A stretch of DNA of 14,030 nt from the NCBI GenBank assembly GCA_021827255.1, contig JAKAWO010000042.1, positions 1-14,030 on the forward strand, written 5' to 3'. The translations under genes and the position numbers were made by a program. Positions 13,932 through 14,030 of the stretch are shown one piece after another. The DNA is from Acidobacteriota bacterium. Lineage in GTDB: Bacteria > Acidobacteriota > Terriglobia > UBA7540. The notes beneath the pieces are model-generated. The model was not told the DNA's origin. It did no database searches and saw only the letters and a list, made by a program, of their open reading frames with translations. How positions within the stretch are numbered: position 1 is the first letter of the stretch; each line of letters opens with the position of its first letter.

Positions 13932-14030
13932 CTACGCGCCGAGAGGAGCGGAGGCACGCGCGGTGAGCTCCGGCCCGGCCCGCTCGCCCGCTAGCAAATG
14001 GGAATAAGCCGCGGCGGCAATCATGGCGGC
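13932..14030 (-). CDS. Possible C-terminal fragment of a gene running off the window
   Basis: On the minus strand a frame enters from the window edge and stays open for 32 residues to a TAG at 13934-13932. It reads A-A-M-I-A-A-A-A-Y-S-H-L-L and then a Gly/Ala/Arg-rich tail. The alanine-rich start could be a membrane or helix segment at the end of a protein, but the piece is too short to identify and open frames of this length are common at this G+C content. If real, it lies about 120 bases upstream of the DUF6807 gene on the same strand. Confidence 0.2.
   Translation of the reverse strand, partial: AAMIAAAAYSHLLAGERAGPELTARASAPLGA

Overview
This is a bacterial chromosomal window of about 60% G+C, densely coded on both strands, with mostly housekeeping and metabolic genes. 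The gene set points to an Acidobacteriota-type soil bacterium: a Tat-exported Gfo/Idh/MocA oxidoreductase next to a DUF6807 protein, a PilZ protein with a degenerate motif and a very long helical tail, a GH15 trehalase/glucoamylase-like enzyme, and an rRNA-independent tRNA-Ser. This assignment is inferred from gene content and composition only; no marker here proves it. I see no transposase, integrase, phage gene or CRISPR array.

Layout. 1-157: G+C-rich leader with at most the tail of an upstream gene. 158-952 (+): rsmA (ksgA), 16S rRNA dimethyltransferase. 1148-3685 (+): leucine block leuC - small coiled-coil ORF - leuD, with a good sigma70-type promoter at 1076-1105 that also fixes the leuC start. 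3669-4595 (-): zinc-ribbon rhomboid protease whose end overlaps the end of leuD tail to tail. 4596-4774: divergent promoter region. 4775-5900 (+): rlpA lipoprotein and a HINT-type HIT protein. 6042-6398 (-): YeaO-like DUF488 protein. 6570-9245 (+): PilZ/long-helix protein (apparently leaderless), tadA, and tRNA-Ser(CGA). 9345-11213 (+): GH15 glycosidase. 11249-13811 (-): two-gene operon, DUF6807 protein followed by Gfo/Idh/MocA oxidoreductase. 13932-14030 (-): possible C-terminal fragment of a gene running off the window. No gap without a gene exceeds 300 bases; the longest internal one is 953-1147.

How the genes fit together. LeuC and LeuD form isopropylmalate isomerase for leucine synthesis; leuA and leuB are not in the window. 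RsmA, TadA and tRNA-Ser belong to translation. RlpA acts on septal peptidoglycan. The DUF6807/Gfo pair looks like an exported sugar-derivative catabolic module with unknown substrate. GH15 probably acts on alpha-glucosides or trehalose in the cytoplasm.

No gene cluster here is clearly a new system. The least explained items are: the small coiled-coil gene translationally packed against leuD; the 662-residue PilZ-plus-helical protein with its near-ideal promoter lying directly on the start codon; and the DUF6807 + Gfo exported pair. Several start codons are placed internal to the longest open frame because ribosome-binding sites and promoters support the shorter forms; these are stated entry by entry.
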